Positions 17,901 through 24,716 of a DNA stretch of 64,000 bases are shown piece by piece (the first letter of the stretch is position 1; every line of letters begins with the position of its first letter). Made by a program: the position numbers and the translations under genes. Location: assembly GCA_019358855.1 (NCBI GenBank), contig JAHHII010000003.1, positions 434,001 to 498,000 on the forward strand, in the 5' to 3' direction. The notes below the pieces were generated by a model. The model was not told where the DNA came from. It saw only the letters and a list, made by a program, of their open reading frames with translations, and made no database searches. This DNA is from Timaviella obliquedivisa GSE-PSE-MK23-08B. GTDB lineage: Bacteria > Cyanobacteriota > Cyanobacteriia > Elainellales > Elainellaceae.

Positions 17901-18187
17901 ACATTTATGAGACTCAGTTAGGGGCAGACCATCCTGATACGGCATTAGGTCTCAATAATTTGGCAGTATTGTACAAGTCGCAAGGACGATACAGTGAGGC
18001 GGAACCTTTGTACGCGCAAGCAATTATCATCTGCTGGCAGCGCTTAGGCGAGGATCATCCCAACACAAAAACTGGTCTTAATAACTTTTATACTTGCCTC
18101 AAAAGGGCGATCGAAGCGGGACAGAGCGATCAACTCTCCGACCATCCCTTCACCCAATTCCTGCTCCAGCAATTGCAAACACCGTAA
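14918..18187 (+). CDS. TIR - NB-ARC (STAND NTPase) - TPR protein, bacterial NLR-like
   Basis: 1089 residues from the ATG at 14918; a TTG at 14858 lies further upstream. Domain order: a TIR domain (about 12-130) with D-V-F-L-C-H-N-S-V-D-K-E, the L-T-P-G-R-A-W-I-E loop (E56 is the candidate NADase glutamate) and A-I-F-I-G; then an NB-ARC-type NTPase with P-loop G-M-G-G-I-G-K-T (202-209), Walker B L-I-V-F-D-N-V and L-L-T-T-R-R-D sensor; a helical region with Q-L-G-Y-L-P-L-A-L-E; then 11 kinesin-light-chain-type 42-residue TPRs (about 580-1045). Related TIR and STAND proteins sense phage products through the repeat domain, oligomerise, and deplete NAD+ by TIR. A defence or signalling role is inferred. 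The surroundings (Uma2, broken toxin-antitoxin pairs, repeats) fit an accessory island. Confidence 0.9.
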   Translation: MVALSKSDALQPFDVFLCHNSVDKEQMRAIAQQLHAQSLTSWLDEQELTPGRAWIEILEQYLPRIKTVAIFIGAQGLGRWQKLEIPAFLTRFVEHGSPQILPVFLADAPQHCDLPFFLKNFGWVDFRQPDPMPRMIWGITGIKPDGVPEEEAIPGSLLTQIRGAHSLPRRNATLFVGRDEELNQLQDQLQHHASVAITAIAGMGGIGKTELALHYGWLSWATGAYPGGVCWVRSQQELSDLLLFARTKLDLAPPEGLEAPAQLAWCWQHWRQGNTLIVFDNVEAYADIEPFLPPNEPRFQVLLTTRRDLGASVQKLSLPVLSEGAALALLKALVGTRIDEQEENAKALCQQLGYLPLALELVGRYLARKQDLSVAELQQRLQAKGLDAPALTKPEAGMTATRGVKAAFELSWEALSAEAQALAACLSMFAAAPLEWRWVEDCLTEADAEAVEELRDDELLGLHLLQRVAPSVYQLHPLIREFFAEKLTQQPNSHEWKQRFCQIMVKEAKQIPQTLTLSMIAQFTSVIPHLKQAATALTNWLSNDDLITPATRIARFYKGQVDYTAAEFWYTDCLKVADARLGNDHPNMASSLNNLAGLYYSQGRYGEAEPLLVRSLHIRETQLGANHPDTAQSLNNLAELYESQGRYSEAESLLVRSLHIYETQLGADHPDTALGLNNLAGLYDLQGRYGEAEPLLVRSLHIRETQLGANHPDTALGLNSLALLYDSQGRYSEAEPLYVRSLHICETQLGADHPNTASNLNSLALLYDSQGRYSEAEPLYVRSLHIRETQLGANHPDTASSLNNLAELYKSQGRYSEAEPLYMRSLHIRETQLGADHPNTASSLNNLAELYKSQGRYSEAEPLLVRSLHIHETQLGADHPGTASSLNNLAGLYYSQGRYSEAEPLLVRSLHIRETQLGANHPDTALGLNNLPVLYKSQGRYSEAEPLLVRSLHIRETQLGANHPDTAQSLNNLAGLYDLQGRYSEAELLYVRSLHIYETQLGADHPDTALGLNNLAVLYKSQGRYSEAEPLYAQAIIICWQRLGEDHPNTKTGLNNFYTCLKRAIEAGQSDQLSDHPFTQFLLQQLQTP
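16660..18050 (+). repeat. 126-bp tandem repeats encoding the TPR array
   Basis: Eleven tandem units of 126 bp (42 codons) inside the TIR/NB-ARC gene, unusually similar to each other at the DNA level; long stretches are identical between units, including third codon positions. Nearly every unit carries a GCGATCGC or close variant in the segment encoding V-R-S-L-H, giving HIP1 sites at a regular 126-bp spacing. This indicates recent expansion or gene conversion. Confidence 0.9.
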
Positions 18188-18194
18188 AATTGTC

Positions 18195-18298
18195 GGCATT
18201 GCTGAATGAAAGGATGAACTTCATCAAAGCTCATTTCTTTCAGCAGAGCGGTGAGGGAAGAGTGTCTCTAGCTGTGCCAACTTCACCTCAGCAACGCC
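18195..18298. repeat. second palindromic repeat family, degenerate copy 3
   Basis: Starts GGCATTGCTGAATGAAAGGA and ends CAGCAACGCC, the inverted ends of the element also found at 23452 and 50527. The middle is diverged (about 104 bp in total). It begins 7 bp after the stop of the TIR/NB-ARC gene. The 380 bp up to the next gene hold this repeat and the inverted repeat at 18487-18560, and nothing else I can identify. Confidence 0.5.
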
Positions 18299-18486
18299 TA
18301 AATTTGTTTGCAACTACTTGTGTTAATCCTGCCTTTGCCCTTATGCTAATCAACACTGGTTTTTTGATACCAGTAGACAGGCTTAAGGTGAGGACGCTGG
18401 CTAGAAGTGGTATCAACACAACTAACCAGCTAACCTGACTTTCTGGGATTGGCAGAAAGCTAGGCTGTAGCGATTTTATCGTTTCA

Positions 18487-18560
18487 CCTCGCTAATGTTA
18501 AACAAGTGGTCTAGGAATACCACGCCTTAAGCTTTTCATCTCAACCCAACATTAGCGAGG
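18487..18560 (+). promoter_or_regulatory. 13-bp perfect inverted repeat enclosing the leader of the 66-aa gene
   Basis: CCTCGCTAATGTT (18487-18499) is the exact reverse complement of AACATTAGCGAGG (18548-18560), with 48 bp between. The right arm contains the GAGG that serves as Shine-Dalgarno for the ATG at 18569. If both arms are transcribed, pairing would hide the ribosome site; if transcription starts between them, it would not. The DNA could instead be an operator. Confidence 0.5.
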
Positions 18561-18568
18561 GAAATAGC

Positions 18569-18769
18569 ATGAGTACAGAGTTCAACGAACTGCTGCCCGT
18601 TTCGCACGGCGACAAAGCGCAGGTGTGGATAGTCGGCACACGGGAGCAAGTGACGCATTTAATCAACGAGTTCTACGTGAAGAAGATTGCTAGCGATCGC
18701 GTCCAGTTCACGCCGATTGTTCCTGCTCCATTTGCCAGTGGCAAGTACATGAGTGTGTTAGTGCGCTAA
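18569..18769 (+). CDS. small conserved cyanobacterial protein, unknown function
   Basis: 66 residues with a strong GAGGGA site 8 nt before the ATG. The sequence is compact and well formed (Q-V-W-I-V-G-T-R-E-Q-V-T-H-L-I-N-E-F-Y, then R-V-Q-F-T-P-I-V-P-A-P-F-A-S-G-K-Y-M). It is of a type I associate with small conserved cyanobacterial hypotheticals. No membrane segment or known domain. Its leader is enclosed by a perfect inverted repeat that includes the ribosome site, suggesting controlled expression. Confidence 0.65.
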   Translation: MSTEFNELLPVSHGDKAQVWIVGTREQVTHLINEFYVKKIASDRVQFTPIVPAPFASGKYMSVLVR

Positions 18770-18847
18770 GACAAAGCTTCAGGGGCGATCGCATTGATGT
18801 TGTCGTCCCTGTAAAGGCGATCGCGTTCTCTACATTGGCATTGCAAC

Positions 18848-18943
18848 GTCACCCAATCGGATTGCTCCTCAATGCATTGCGATTGGGTGACTGACGATGA
18901 CGAATGTGACTCGATACAATGCCATTGTGACTCGATGCAATGC
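18848..18943. repeat. inverted repeat and 21-bp-period repeats next to MITE copy D
   Basis: GTCACCCAATCG (18848-18859) pairs perfectly with CGATTGGGTGAC (18880-18891). After it come two 21-bp units, TGTGACTCGATACAATGCCAT and the like, ending at the edge of the MITE. The minus strand reads as heptapeptide-like repeats (H-C-I-E-S-Q-W, H-C-I-E-S-H-S), but no gene is supported. The 475-bp gap 18770-19245 holds these repeats, MITE copy D and about 180 bp of otherwise plain sequence. Confidence 0.55.
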
Positions 18944-19066
18944 GACGATCCGCCCCCTAAATCCCCCATTCTGGGGGACTTCCGAACCAGTCCTCCTTCA
19001 AAGTCCCCCAGAATGGGGGATTTAGGGGGCAAGTGTAAGAATCTTTGATACTTCTCAGACATCCTC
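18944..19066. mobile_element. MITE-like palindromic element, copy D (left end missing)
   Basis: About 123 bp: the inner palindrome is complete and the right end is intact (CTTCTCAGACATCCTC), followed by TTA at 19067-19069. The left terminal repeat is absent and is replaced directly by the 21-bp-period repeats. Confidence 0.8.
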
Positions 19067-19245
19067 TTACAGCCGATCGCCCTCCAAAAGCAGATTCCAA
19101 GAACCCCAGTTAGAGCGATCGCCCTTATTTTGAATACAAAAGGCGATCGTAGATTCATAAATATGAATAGATTGAGCGATCGGTAGAATAGAAGAAATAG
19201 CTGTCGATTTTATTCATTGTTTAGCGATCGTTTGGAAAATAGATT

Positions 19246-19494
19246 ATGCCAACCTACGAAGACGTTCTCACCCTGGCGCAACAACTCAACGCCGTTGAAC
19301 AAACTCGTTTGGCAGAGGCATTGATGTTGCTCCACCAAACCACTCAGACTGAAAATCATTTAGAGCCATCCAGTCAAACTTTAATCCTCAACAGCCTAAA
19401 AGCTCGTCTTCAAACCATTCCACCCGGAGTTAGCCTTGTCGATGAACTCATCGCAGAGCGTCGAGAGGCAGCAACAAAAGAGGAGCAGGCGTGA
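19246..19494 (+). CDS. VapB-like antitoxin (putative)
   Basis: 82 residues. The N-terminus is a helical segment (L-T-L-A-Q-Q-L-N-A-V-E-Q-T-R-L-A-E-A-L) and the C-terminal part is flexible and Glu/Arg-rich (D-E-L-I-A-E-R-R-E-A-A-T-K-E-E). This is the usual layout of cyanobacterial antitoxins paired with PIN toxins, where the tail wraps around the toxin. The assignment rests mainly on position: its TGA overlaps the GTG of the downstream PIN gene (GTGA, 19491-19494), the classic toxin-antitoxin arrangement. DNA binding and autoregulation are expected for such pairs but not shown here. Confidence 0.65.
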   Translation: MPTYEDVLTLAQQLNAVEQTRLAEALMLLHQTTQTENHLEPSSQTLILNSLKARLQTIPPGVSLVDELIAERREAATKEEQA

Positions 19495-19883
19495 CTCAAA
19501 ATGTTCACTGCATCTTAGATGCCTCAGCCCTACTAGCAATGCTAAACGGTGAACCCGGTGGTGCATCCGTTGAACCTTATCTAATGGGAGCAGGTATATC
19601 CAGCGTCAATTGGTCTGAGGTTATCCAAAAACTCTTAGCCAAAAAAGTAATCACGACAGGGATGTGAGAAGATTTTCAGAAGCTTGGTTTAATGATCTTG
19701 CCGTTTACAACAGAACAGGCAGAACTTGCGGCGAGCTTATGGACAACGACTAAACCTTTGGGCTTGTCGTTGGGCGATCGCGCTTGTTTAGCCTTAGCGA
19801 TCACATTTAACCTTCCTGTAGTCACCGCTGATCAAGCATGGGAAGGATTGAGTCTAACCATTGCGGTGCAAATGATTCGATAA
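19491..19883 (+). pseudogene. VapC-like PIN-domain toxin interrupted by one in-frame stop
   Basis: A single reading frame of 131 codons from the GTG at 19491 encodes a complete PIN ribonuclease, except that codon 59 (19665-19667) is TGA. All four acidic metal-binding residues expected of VapC are present on the two sides of the stop: D10 (I-L-D-A-S-A-L-L), E43 (N-W-S-E-V), D96 (L-G-D-R-A-C-L-A-L-A) and D114 (V-V-T-A-D-Q-A-W). No frameshift is needed. Either one recent nonsense mutation has silenced the toxin or the base is a sequencing error. The antitoxin upstream is intact. Confidence 0.85.
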
Positions 19884-20069
19884 AAACTCAGGAAACTTAG
19901 AACATTTAAGATCGCCAATTATTTTGCAACCTAGACAGGAAATCAACCCTTGCAGTAACGACGAAGCCGCGCTCTGCGAGATACCCACAAGGGGTTGCCC
20001 TCAAGCCTGATGCGATCGAGGGTAAGCTGAACCTGCTAAGATGACGGGCGATCGGGGTGGAGTGAAGAA

Positions 20070-20350
20070 ATGATTTCGGGGTTTGAATGGAACGAAGAAA
20101 AAGCCCAAGGCAACCTGATTAAACATGGAATCTCGTTTACCGAAGCTACTACCGTTTTTAACGATCCTCAATGTCTCATCATGGACGATCCACAGCATTC
20201 GTTCGGCGAACTCCGGTTTCTGATTCTAGGATATTCCGTTGTTGATAGACTGTACTAGTTGTTCATTGCGATCGCGGCAGCGCCATCCGGATTATTAGTG
20301 CACGACCTGCAACACCATCAGAGAGGCGAACCTATGAACGAGGATACTAA
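20070..20350 (+). pseudogene. brnT: BrnT-family (DUF497) toxin with a single frameshift
   Basis: The N-terminal 62 codons give a typical BrnT: F-E-W-N-E-E-K-A-x-x-N-L-I-K-H-G-I-S-F-x-E-A, then F-N-D-P and H-S-F-G-E-L-R-F-L-I-L-G-Y. The frame then hits TAG at 20256-20258. Shifting one base at about 20252-20257 restores the family C-terminus (V-V-H-C-D-R-G-S-A-I-R-I-I-S-A-R-P-A-T-P-S-E-R-R-x-Y-E), ending with TAA at 20348-20350. The loss of one base (for example a T from TACTTA) explains it. The restored frame overlaps the antitoxin ATG at 20334 by 17 bp, as in normal brnTA operons. Confidence 0.85.
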
Positions 20351-20636
20351 ATCCAACCTGGATACCGAAATGCTAGACGAGTATGACTTTAGCCAAGCAG
20401 TTCGGGGTAACCCCTACCCACAACTGAACCAGGCAAATATTAAAATTGAGACAAAAGAAGGCGACCCTCACGGTATCTGCGAAGCAGCGCGTATCGTTCA
20501 AATTAAAACTGTCGAAGTCACTGCAACAGTTGCACCTGATGGCAAAGTAACTCTGCAACTTCCCCCAGACATCACGCCCGGAGAACACCACATTACTCTG
20601 CTCATTCAAGAAAACTTGATGCCTCAAACCGCTTAA
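20334..20636 (+). CDS. BrnA-like antitoxin N-terminus joined to an unrelated beta domain
   Basis: 100 residues from the ATG at 20334. The first about 30 (M-N-E-D-T-K-S-N-L-D, D-E-Y-D-F-S-Q-A-V-R-G-N) are the usual beginning of antitoxins paired with DUF497/BrnT toxins. From about residue 60 the sequence changes to V-E-V-T-A-T-V-A-P-D-G-K-V-T-L-Q-L-P-P-D-I-T-P-G-E-H, a pattern common in separate small cyanobacterial proteins of unknown function. The hybrid could come from recombination or deletion between two small genes. The DNA-binding half normal for these antitoxins seems absent. Adjacent to the frameshifted brnT. Confidence 0.6.
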   Translation: MNEDTKSNLDTEMLDEYDFSQAVRGNPYPQLNQANIKIETKEGDPHGICEAARIVQIKTVEVTATVAPDGKVTLQLPPDITPGEHHITLLIQENLMPQTA

Positions 20637-20784
20637 GCTTCCAAAAGCAGCCGCCTTCATTCACAATGCAATGTCTAACGTTGAGAGTGCGATCGAGTAG
20701 CGCTGGAACAAAAGCAACTGATATTAACTGCCATTTGTGTCATTCTTATCCGTTCGTATCCAAATGAAAGCTAGCAGCGTAAAG

Positions 20785-22431
20785 CTACTTCGCCCCAGCT
20801 GCCCACCAAGCTAGGGCATAGGACTGCATTGGCTCATTAACGCGATCGCGGTAAACCACCCGAATTTTGTACTGCCCCGCTGTTGGCACCGGATGAAAAA
20901 TATGCTCTACGCTATCGACCTCACTGACCGAAGACCAAATGCTCTTTTTCGTATTGCTATCCTCCGCCCGCATGAGATAAATATCCAAGTTATTCAGTCC
21001 GCTATCTGTAAACGTTTCGCCCATGTCGTACTGTTCGTTACCGTTCGCATCTTGCAACGCCACAGCCCGATCCCAAGCCAGAGTCGCGGAGACAAAGCTG
21101 CCAGCAGGTAAAGTCTGATCAATCACGTAATCACGATAACGGGGCGCATCCGATCGCTTAGCGCCGACGCTGTTATAGTCCCAAGCGATCGCCGGGACAG
21201 GTGCATCAGGACTCCATTGCCCCGGACTAAATTGTTCGTAGGCTCGGAAGGCGTGAAGGTGCCCGGTACCCATTTCAGAGTCTAAAGGAAGGGCGCGATC
21301 GCTGTAGGCATCCGAATCTTTCCAAGTCTTTTCGCCCAAATCTAACAGCGTCCGCGTCATGCCCAATAGCATTCCATCGCCTTTGTCCTTCAGTTTATCC
21401 GCCGAGTTCATCAACACCGCCTTCATTACTTCATGCTGCCGTGCATCAAGTCCCCAGTGAGAAACAGGCGGCTTTTCCTTCAGCGCCTTGCGAATCTGGG
21501 TATCGCCGTACTCTTGCATAAGCGCCACCGTTGCAGCAACATGGGGAGCGGCAAAGCTGGTGCCAGTTTCGGGTGCTGTCAGGGTGCCGTCGGGCGCAAT
21601 TGTTTGCAGCCGATCGCCCGGTGCCACCAAGCTGACCGAACGGCGATCGCCCTCGTTGCTCTCAAGGGCTGGGTCACGACCAATGACCATGCTAGGATTA
21701 CTGCCCAAGCTAAAAAAGTTCACCTTACGAAAGACACCGCCGCGCAGCATAGAATTTGCCACAATCATGCCGTTATAGTTGTCGGTAGGAATCGGAATGC
21801 CGCCCCTTCCCTGGTTTCCAGCAATGACGTAAAGCGTGTTGTGAGCCTTTGCCGACCAATCAATGCACTGCGTTAATAACGCATTACCATCCAATACTGC
21901 TTTTTCCCGAGGATCGCGTTCTAGTGATTCACCAAAGCTAAAATTGATTGCTCTGACATCACCGCCATTTTGCAGCGCTACAGTTTGTGCCGCAAGACAT
22001 TCTTGGGGCTGCTGTATTCTCGACTGTTGCTCAAACCCAGCAGCAGCAGCATAGAGCTTGGCGTTGGGAGCAACGCCTGTCACCCTTTTATCCTGACTTA
22101 CCATCACGCTCGCAACGCTGGCAGAGTGATCTTCTACATATTCGTCAGCCGTCGCAGGTGCATCTCTAAAGAACAATCTGCCTGGACGCACAGAGCGGTT
22201 ATTCGACGCTATTTTGTCGATGCCAAACAAAGCTGGACGACCAATTTCAACCTGCCCGATCGCAATTTTGCGTCCGGTCAAATCATAAGGAGCGATGTGC
22301 AATACTCCTGCATTAATTCCGGCTTCACCAATAGAGGAAACTAGCGATCGCGCTACAGCAGGGGCAGTCAAGCAAAAGGCAAAACCGCCCAGTAACCCCA
22401 TTAATCGTTTCACCATCTTTTGCTGAGCCAC
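20785..22431 (-). CDS. secreted S8 (subtilisin-like) serine peptidase
   Basis: 548 residues with a signal peptide (basic start, hydrophobic L-L-G-G-F-A-F-C-L-T-A, cleavage near A-V-A-R). The S8 core shows H102 (V-E-D-H-S-A-S-V-A), oxyanion N206 (V-I-A-G-N-Q-G) and nucleophile S292 (G-T-S-F-A-A-P-H-V-A). The position expected to hold the catalytic Asp reads I-G-Q-V-E62-I-G, so the acid residue is apparently Glu. The C-terminal 150 residues look like a beta-rich PPC-type domain (W-D-R-A-V-A-L, N-L-D-I-Y-L-M, Y-K-I-R-V-V-Y). Exported protease, substrate unknown. Stand-alone. Confidence 0.88.
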   Translation of the reverse strand: MAQQKMVKRLMGLLGGFAFCLTAPAVARSLVSSIGEAGINAGVLHIAPYDLTGRKIAIGQVEIGRPALFGIDKIASNNRSVRPGRLFFRDAPATADEYVEDHSASVASVMVSQDKRVTGVAPNAKLYAAAAGFEQQSRIQQPQECLAAQTVALQNGGDVRAINFSFGESLERDPREKAVLDGNALLTQCIDWSAKAHNTLYVIAGNQGRGGIPIPTDNYNGMIVANSMLRGGVFRKVNFFSLGSNPSMVIGRDPALESNEGDRRSVSLVAPGDRLQTIAPDGTLTAPETGTSFAAPHVAATVALMQEYGDTQIRKALKEKPPVSHWGLDARQHEVMKAVLMNSADKLKDKGDGMLLGMTRTLLDLGEKTWKDSDAYSDRALPLDSEMGTGHLHAFRAYEQFSPGQWSPDAPVPAIAWDYNSVGAKRSDAPRYRDYVIDQTLPAGSFVSATLAWDRAVALQDANGNEQYDMGETFTDSGLNNLDIYLMRAEDSNTKKSIWSSVSEVDSVEHIFHPVPTAGQYKIRVVYRDRVNEPMQSYALAWWAAGAK

Positions 22432-22667
22432 AAGCGATTCCTCTACAGAAAGTCATGACAACCATGATAATTAAGATAGTTAGAACAGCGCATTAACTCT
22501 AAAAACTCTAGAGATCTTTAGGGTTATTGTGAAGGGTCATTGTGAATTTTTGACTCATTGCCGCATTTGCCTCCGTTTTTTATGAGAAAGATCAAGGCAA
22601 AGGATAACGTTTTGTTACACTAGATACCAGAGTCAAGCACCGATAAGCATCCAGGAGAATCAGCCCT

Positions 22668-23369
22668 ATGACCCTATCTCGCAAGCCCGTGATGATCGCT
22701 CCGTCCATCCTGTCGGCAGATTTTAGTCGCTTAGGCGAAGAAATTAAGGCGATCGACGAAGCTGGAGCCGATTGGATTCACGTCGATGTAATGGATGGGC
22801 GATTCGTTCCTAACATTACGATTGGTCCACTAATCGTCAACGCCATTCGCCCTTACACTCAAAAAACGATCGACGTTCACTTAATGATTGTGGAACCCGA
22901 AAAATACGTTGCAGATTTTGCCAAGGCAGGCGCTGATATTATCTCTGTTCATGCCGAGCACAATGCATCGCCTCACTTGCACCGTACTCTGGGTCAAATT
23001 CGGGAATTGGGCAAAAAGGCAGGCGTTGTTCTCAATCCTTCCACGCCATTGGAGTTGATTGAGTATGTCTTAGATCTCTGCGATTTGGTGCTGATCATGA
23101 GCGTCAATCCTGGCTTTGGTGGACAAAGCTTTATCCCAGGTGTCATTCCAAAAATTCGCCAGCTGCGCGAAATGTGTGATGAGCGGGGTCTCGATCCTTG
23201 GATTGAGGTTGATGGGGGTTTGAAGGGCAATAATACTTGGCAGGTTTTAGAGGCAGGAGCCAATGCGATCGTGGCGGGTTCGGCGGTGTTTGGGGCAAAC
23301 GACTACGCTGAGGCGATCGCGGGTATTCGCAACAGTAAGCGTCCTGAGCCTGAGTTAGCCAGAGTTTAG
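22668..23369 (+). CDS. rpe: ribulose-phosphate 3-epimerase
   Basis: Interconverts ribulose-5-phosphate and xylulose-5-phosphate in the Calvin cycle and pentose phosphate pathway. A 233-residue TIM barrel with the family landmarks: [21 protein letters not shown] (metal His/Asp), [17 protein letters not shown]-x-F-I, and E-V-D-G-G. The ATG is preceded by AGGAGAA. A candidate -10 TACACT lies upstream at about 22615-22620. A hairpin terminator follows. Confidence 0.96.
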   Translation: MTLSRKPVMIAPSILSADFSRLGEEIKAIDEAGADWIHVDVMDGRFVPNITIGPLIVNAIRPYTQKTIDVHLMIVEPEKYVADFAKAGADIISVHAEHNASPHLHRTLGQIRELGKKAGVVLNPSTPLELIEYVLDLCDLVLIMSVNPGFGGQSFIPGVIPKIRQLREMCDERGLDPWIEVDGGLKGNNTWQVLEAGANAIVAGSAVFGANDYAEAIAGIRNSKRPEPELARV

Positions 23370-23414
23370 CCCTCAACGGGTCAGAATCTTAGCGATCTTA
23401 TAAAAAGAGAAAGT

Positions 23415-23452
23415 AAAAGTGGGGGAATGGCTAACTGTTCTCCCACTTTTTG
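23415..23452 (+). terminator. Rho-independent terminator of rpe
   Basis: AAAAGTGGG (23415-23423) pairs with CCCACTTTT (23442-23450), with additional GGAA/TTCT pairing towards the loop. The stem ends in the T run into which a copy of the second repeat family appears to have inserted. Confidence 0.75.
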
Positions 23453-23587
23453 GCGTTGCTGGATGAAAGTCTGAATCTAAATCAAAGCCCCTTTCCTCCA
23501 GAGAGATTGGTTAGAGCTATCTCACTGCGTTGCTAACTTGACCTAACCCCTAGCCCCTTCCCTGCGAGGGTAGGAATCAGATTTTCA
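23452..23587. repeat. second palindromic repeat family, copy 1
   Basis: Begins GGCGTTGCTGGATGAAAG directly at the T run of the rpe terminator. It contains the shared blocks CAAAGCCCCTTTCCT, AGAGAGATT and ACCTAACCCCTAGCCCC, in the opposite orientation to the copy at 50527. The right terminal repeat is missing after GATTTTCA. The rest of the 23588-23836 gap holds a short hairpin (CCCTGTCA with TGACAGGG) and the aqpZ promoter region. Confidence 0.7.
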
Positions 23588-23836
23588 CCCTGCCCTGTCA
23601 GTCAATGCCCTTTCGGTTTTAATTGACAGGGTGGTTTTATAGCTAACAGATTATTTAATCAAAAAACTTGTGAAATTGCTGATTTAAGTCGTACCATAAC
23701 AGACAGTTTACGGTACCAGACTAGTGCGATCACGCAATTGTCCTATCTAAATGCACTGAGTCTAGTGGACACAAGCTACCGCAAATAAATAAGCCTCAGC
23801 AATATTCCCTGTCTTAAAAGTAAGGAGATTTTTGAT

Positions 23837-24589
23837 ATGTCAATCATGAAGCGATGCATTGCCGAATTCATCGGCACATTTTGGTTAGTCTTTGGGGGTT
23901 GTGGAAGTGCCGTCCTGGCAGCCGTTTTTACTGGAGATAACCAATATCCTTTAGGAATCGGTTTTGTTGGAGTCTCCCTGGCTTTTGGCTTAACTGTGCT
24001 GACTATGGCATATGCGATCGGGCATATTTCAGGATGTCATTTGAATCCTGCGGTTTCCTTTGGTCTTTGGGCAGCAAAACGATTTCCCGCTTCTGAATTG
24101 TTGCCTTATATCGCGGCGCAGGTGTTAGGAGCGATCGCCGCGGCAGGCACGCTCTATCTCATTGCTAGTGGCAAAGAAGGATTCGCATTGACAGGTTCTA
24201 ACCCCTTAGCCACCAATGGCTTTGGCGCACATTCTCCTGGCGGCTACTCTCTCTTGTCTTGCTTCCTCATTGAAGTCTTACTCACCTTTGGATTCTTGCT
24301 CATCATCCTCGGTGCCACCGATCGCCGTGCGCCTCAAGGTCTTGCTCCAGTCGCCATTGGTTTAGCGCTAACCCTAATTCACTTAATTAGTATCCCCGTT
24401 ACCAATACCTCGGTTAACCCGGCGCGCAGCACTGGCCCTGCCCTATTTGCAGGTGTAGAACTGTTTAGTCAAGTTTGGCTCTTTTGGTTGGCTCCCATTG
24501 TAGGCGCGCTAATTGCAGGCTTTGTTTATTCCTCAATTTTTGACGAGTCTCCCATGAGTGAAGCTGAAAGTTACCGTGAGCCTGTCTAA
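23837..24589 (+). CDS. aqpZ: aquaporin Z
   Basis: Water channel of the MIP family. 250 residues with six membrane helices and two half-helix NPA loops (H-L-N-P-A-V-S-F near residue 73 and [12 protein letters not shown] near 197). The selectivity-filter context (C-H-L-N-P-A, histidine in L-I-H-L-I-S, R after the second NPA) fits a water-specific aquaporin rather than a glycerol facilitator. The start has a strong TAAGGAG site. Single gene with its own terminator. Confidence 0.95.
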   Translation: MSIMKRCIAEFIGTFWLVFGGCGSAVLAAVFTGDNQYPLGIGFVGVSLAFGLTVLTMAYAIGHISGCHLNPAVSFGLWAAKRFPASELLPYIAAQVLGAIAAAGTLYLIASGKEGFALTGSNPLATNGFGAHSPGGYSLLSCFLIEVLLTFGFLLIILGATDRRAPQGLAPVAIGLALTLIHLISIPVTNTSVNPARSTGPALFAGVELFSQVWLFWLAPIVGALIAGFVYSSIFDESPMSEAESYREPV

Positions 24590-24680
24590 CCCACTTACTA
24601 CTAGATCTCAATGAGTCAGTCCAAGCTTCTTCAACAAGCTTCTTCAATTAGAAGCCCGACTCACCAGAATCTTTTGCAAG

Positions 24681-24716
24681 CGTCTCCAAGTTTCTGTGAA
24701 ACTGGAGACGTTTTTT
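24681..24716 (+). terminator. Rho-independent terminator of aqpZ
   Basis: CGTCTCC (24681-24687) pairs with GGAGACG (24704-24710), extended by AGTTTC/GAAACT with one bulge, followed by six T. It overlaps the 3' end of the convergent GDPD gene. Confidence 0.85.

Noticed and set aside
16660-18050. Regular repeats resembling a CRISPR array or minisatellite
   Set aside because: The 126-bp period, continuous reading frame and 42-residue TPR units show it is coding sequence; there are no short repeat-spacer alternations.
18094-18438. 114-residue ORF overlapping the end of the TIR/NB-ARC gene
   Set aside because: Different frame of the known gene followed by repeat DNA; no domain or ribosome site.
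19921-20069. Possible structured RNA (AACCCTTG with CAAGGGGTT, and CCCTC with GAGGG)
   Set aside because: Short imperfect stems only; no known RNA family pattern recognised and no flanking promoter/terminator.
23690-23740. GTACC/GGTAC inverted repeat upstream of aqpZ as an operator
   Set aside because: Only five base pairs are clean and the spacing is long; not distinguishable from chance without comparison.
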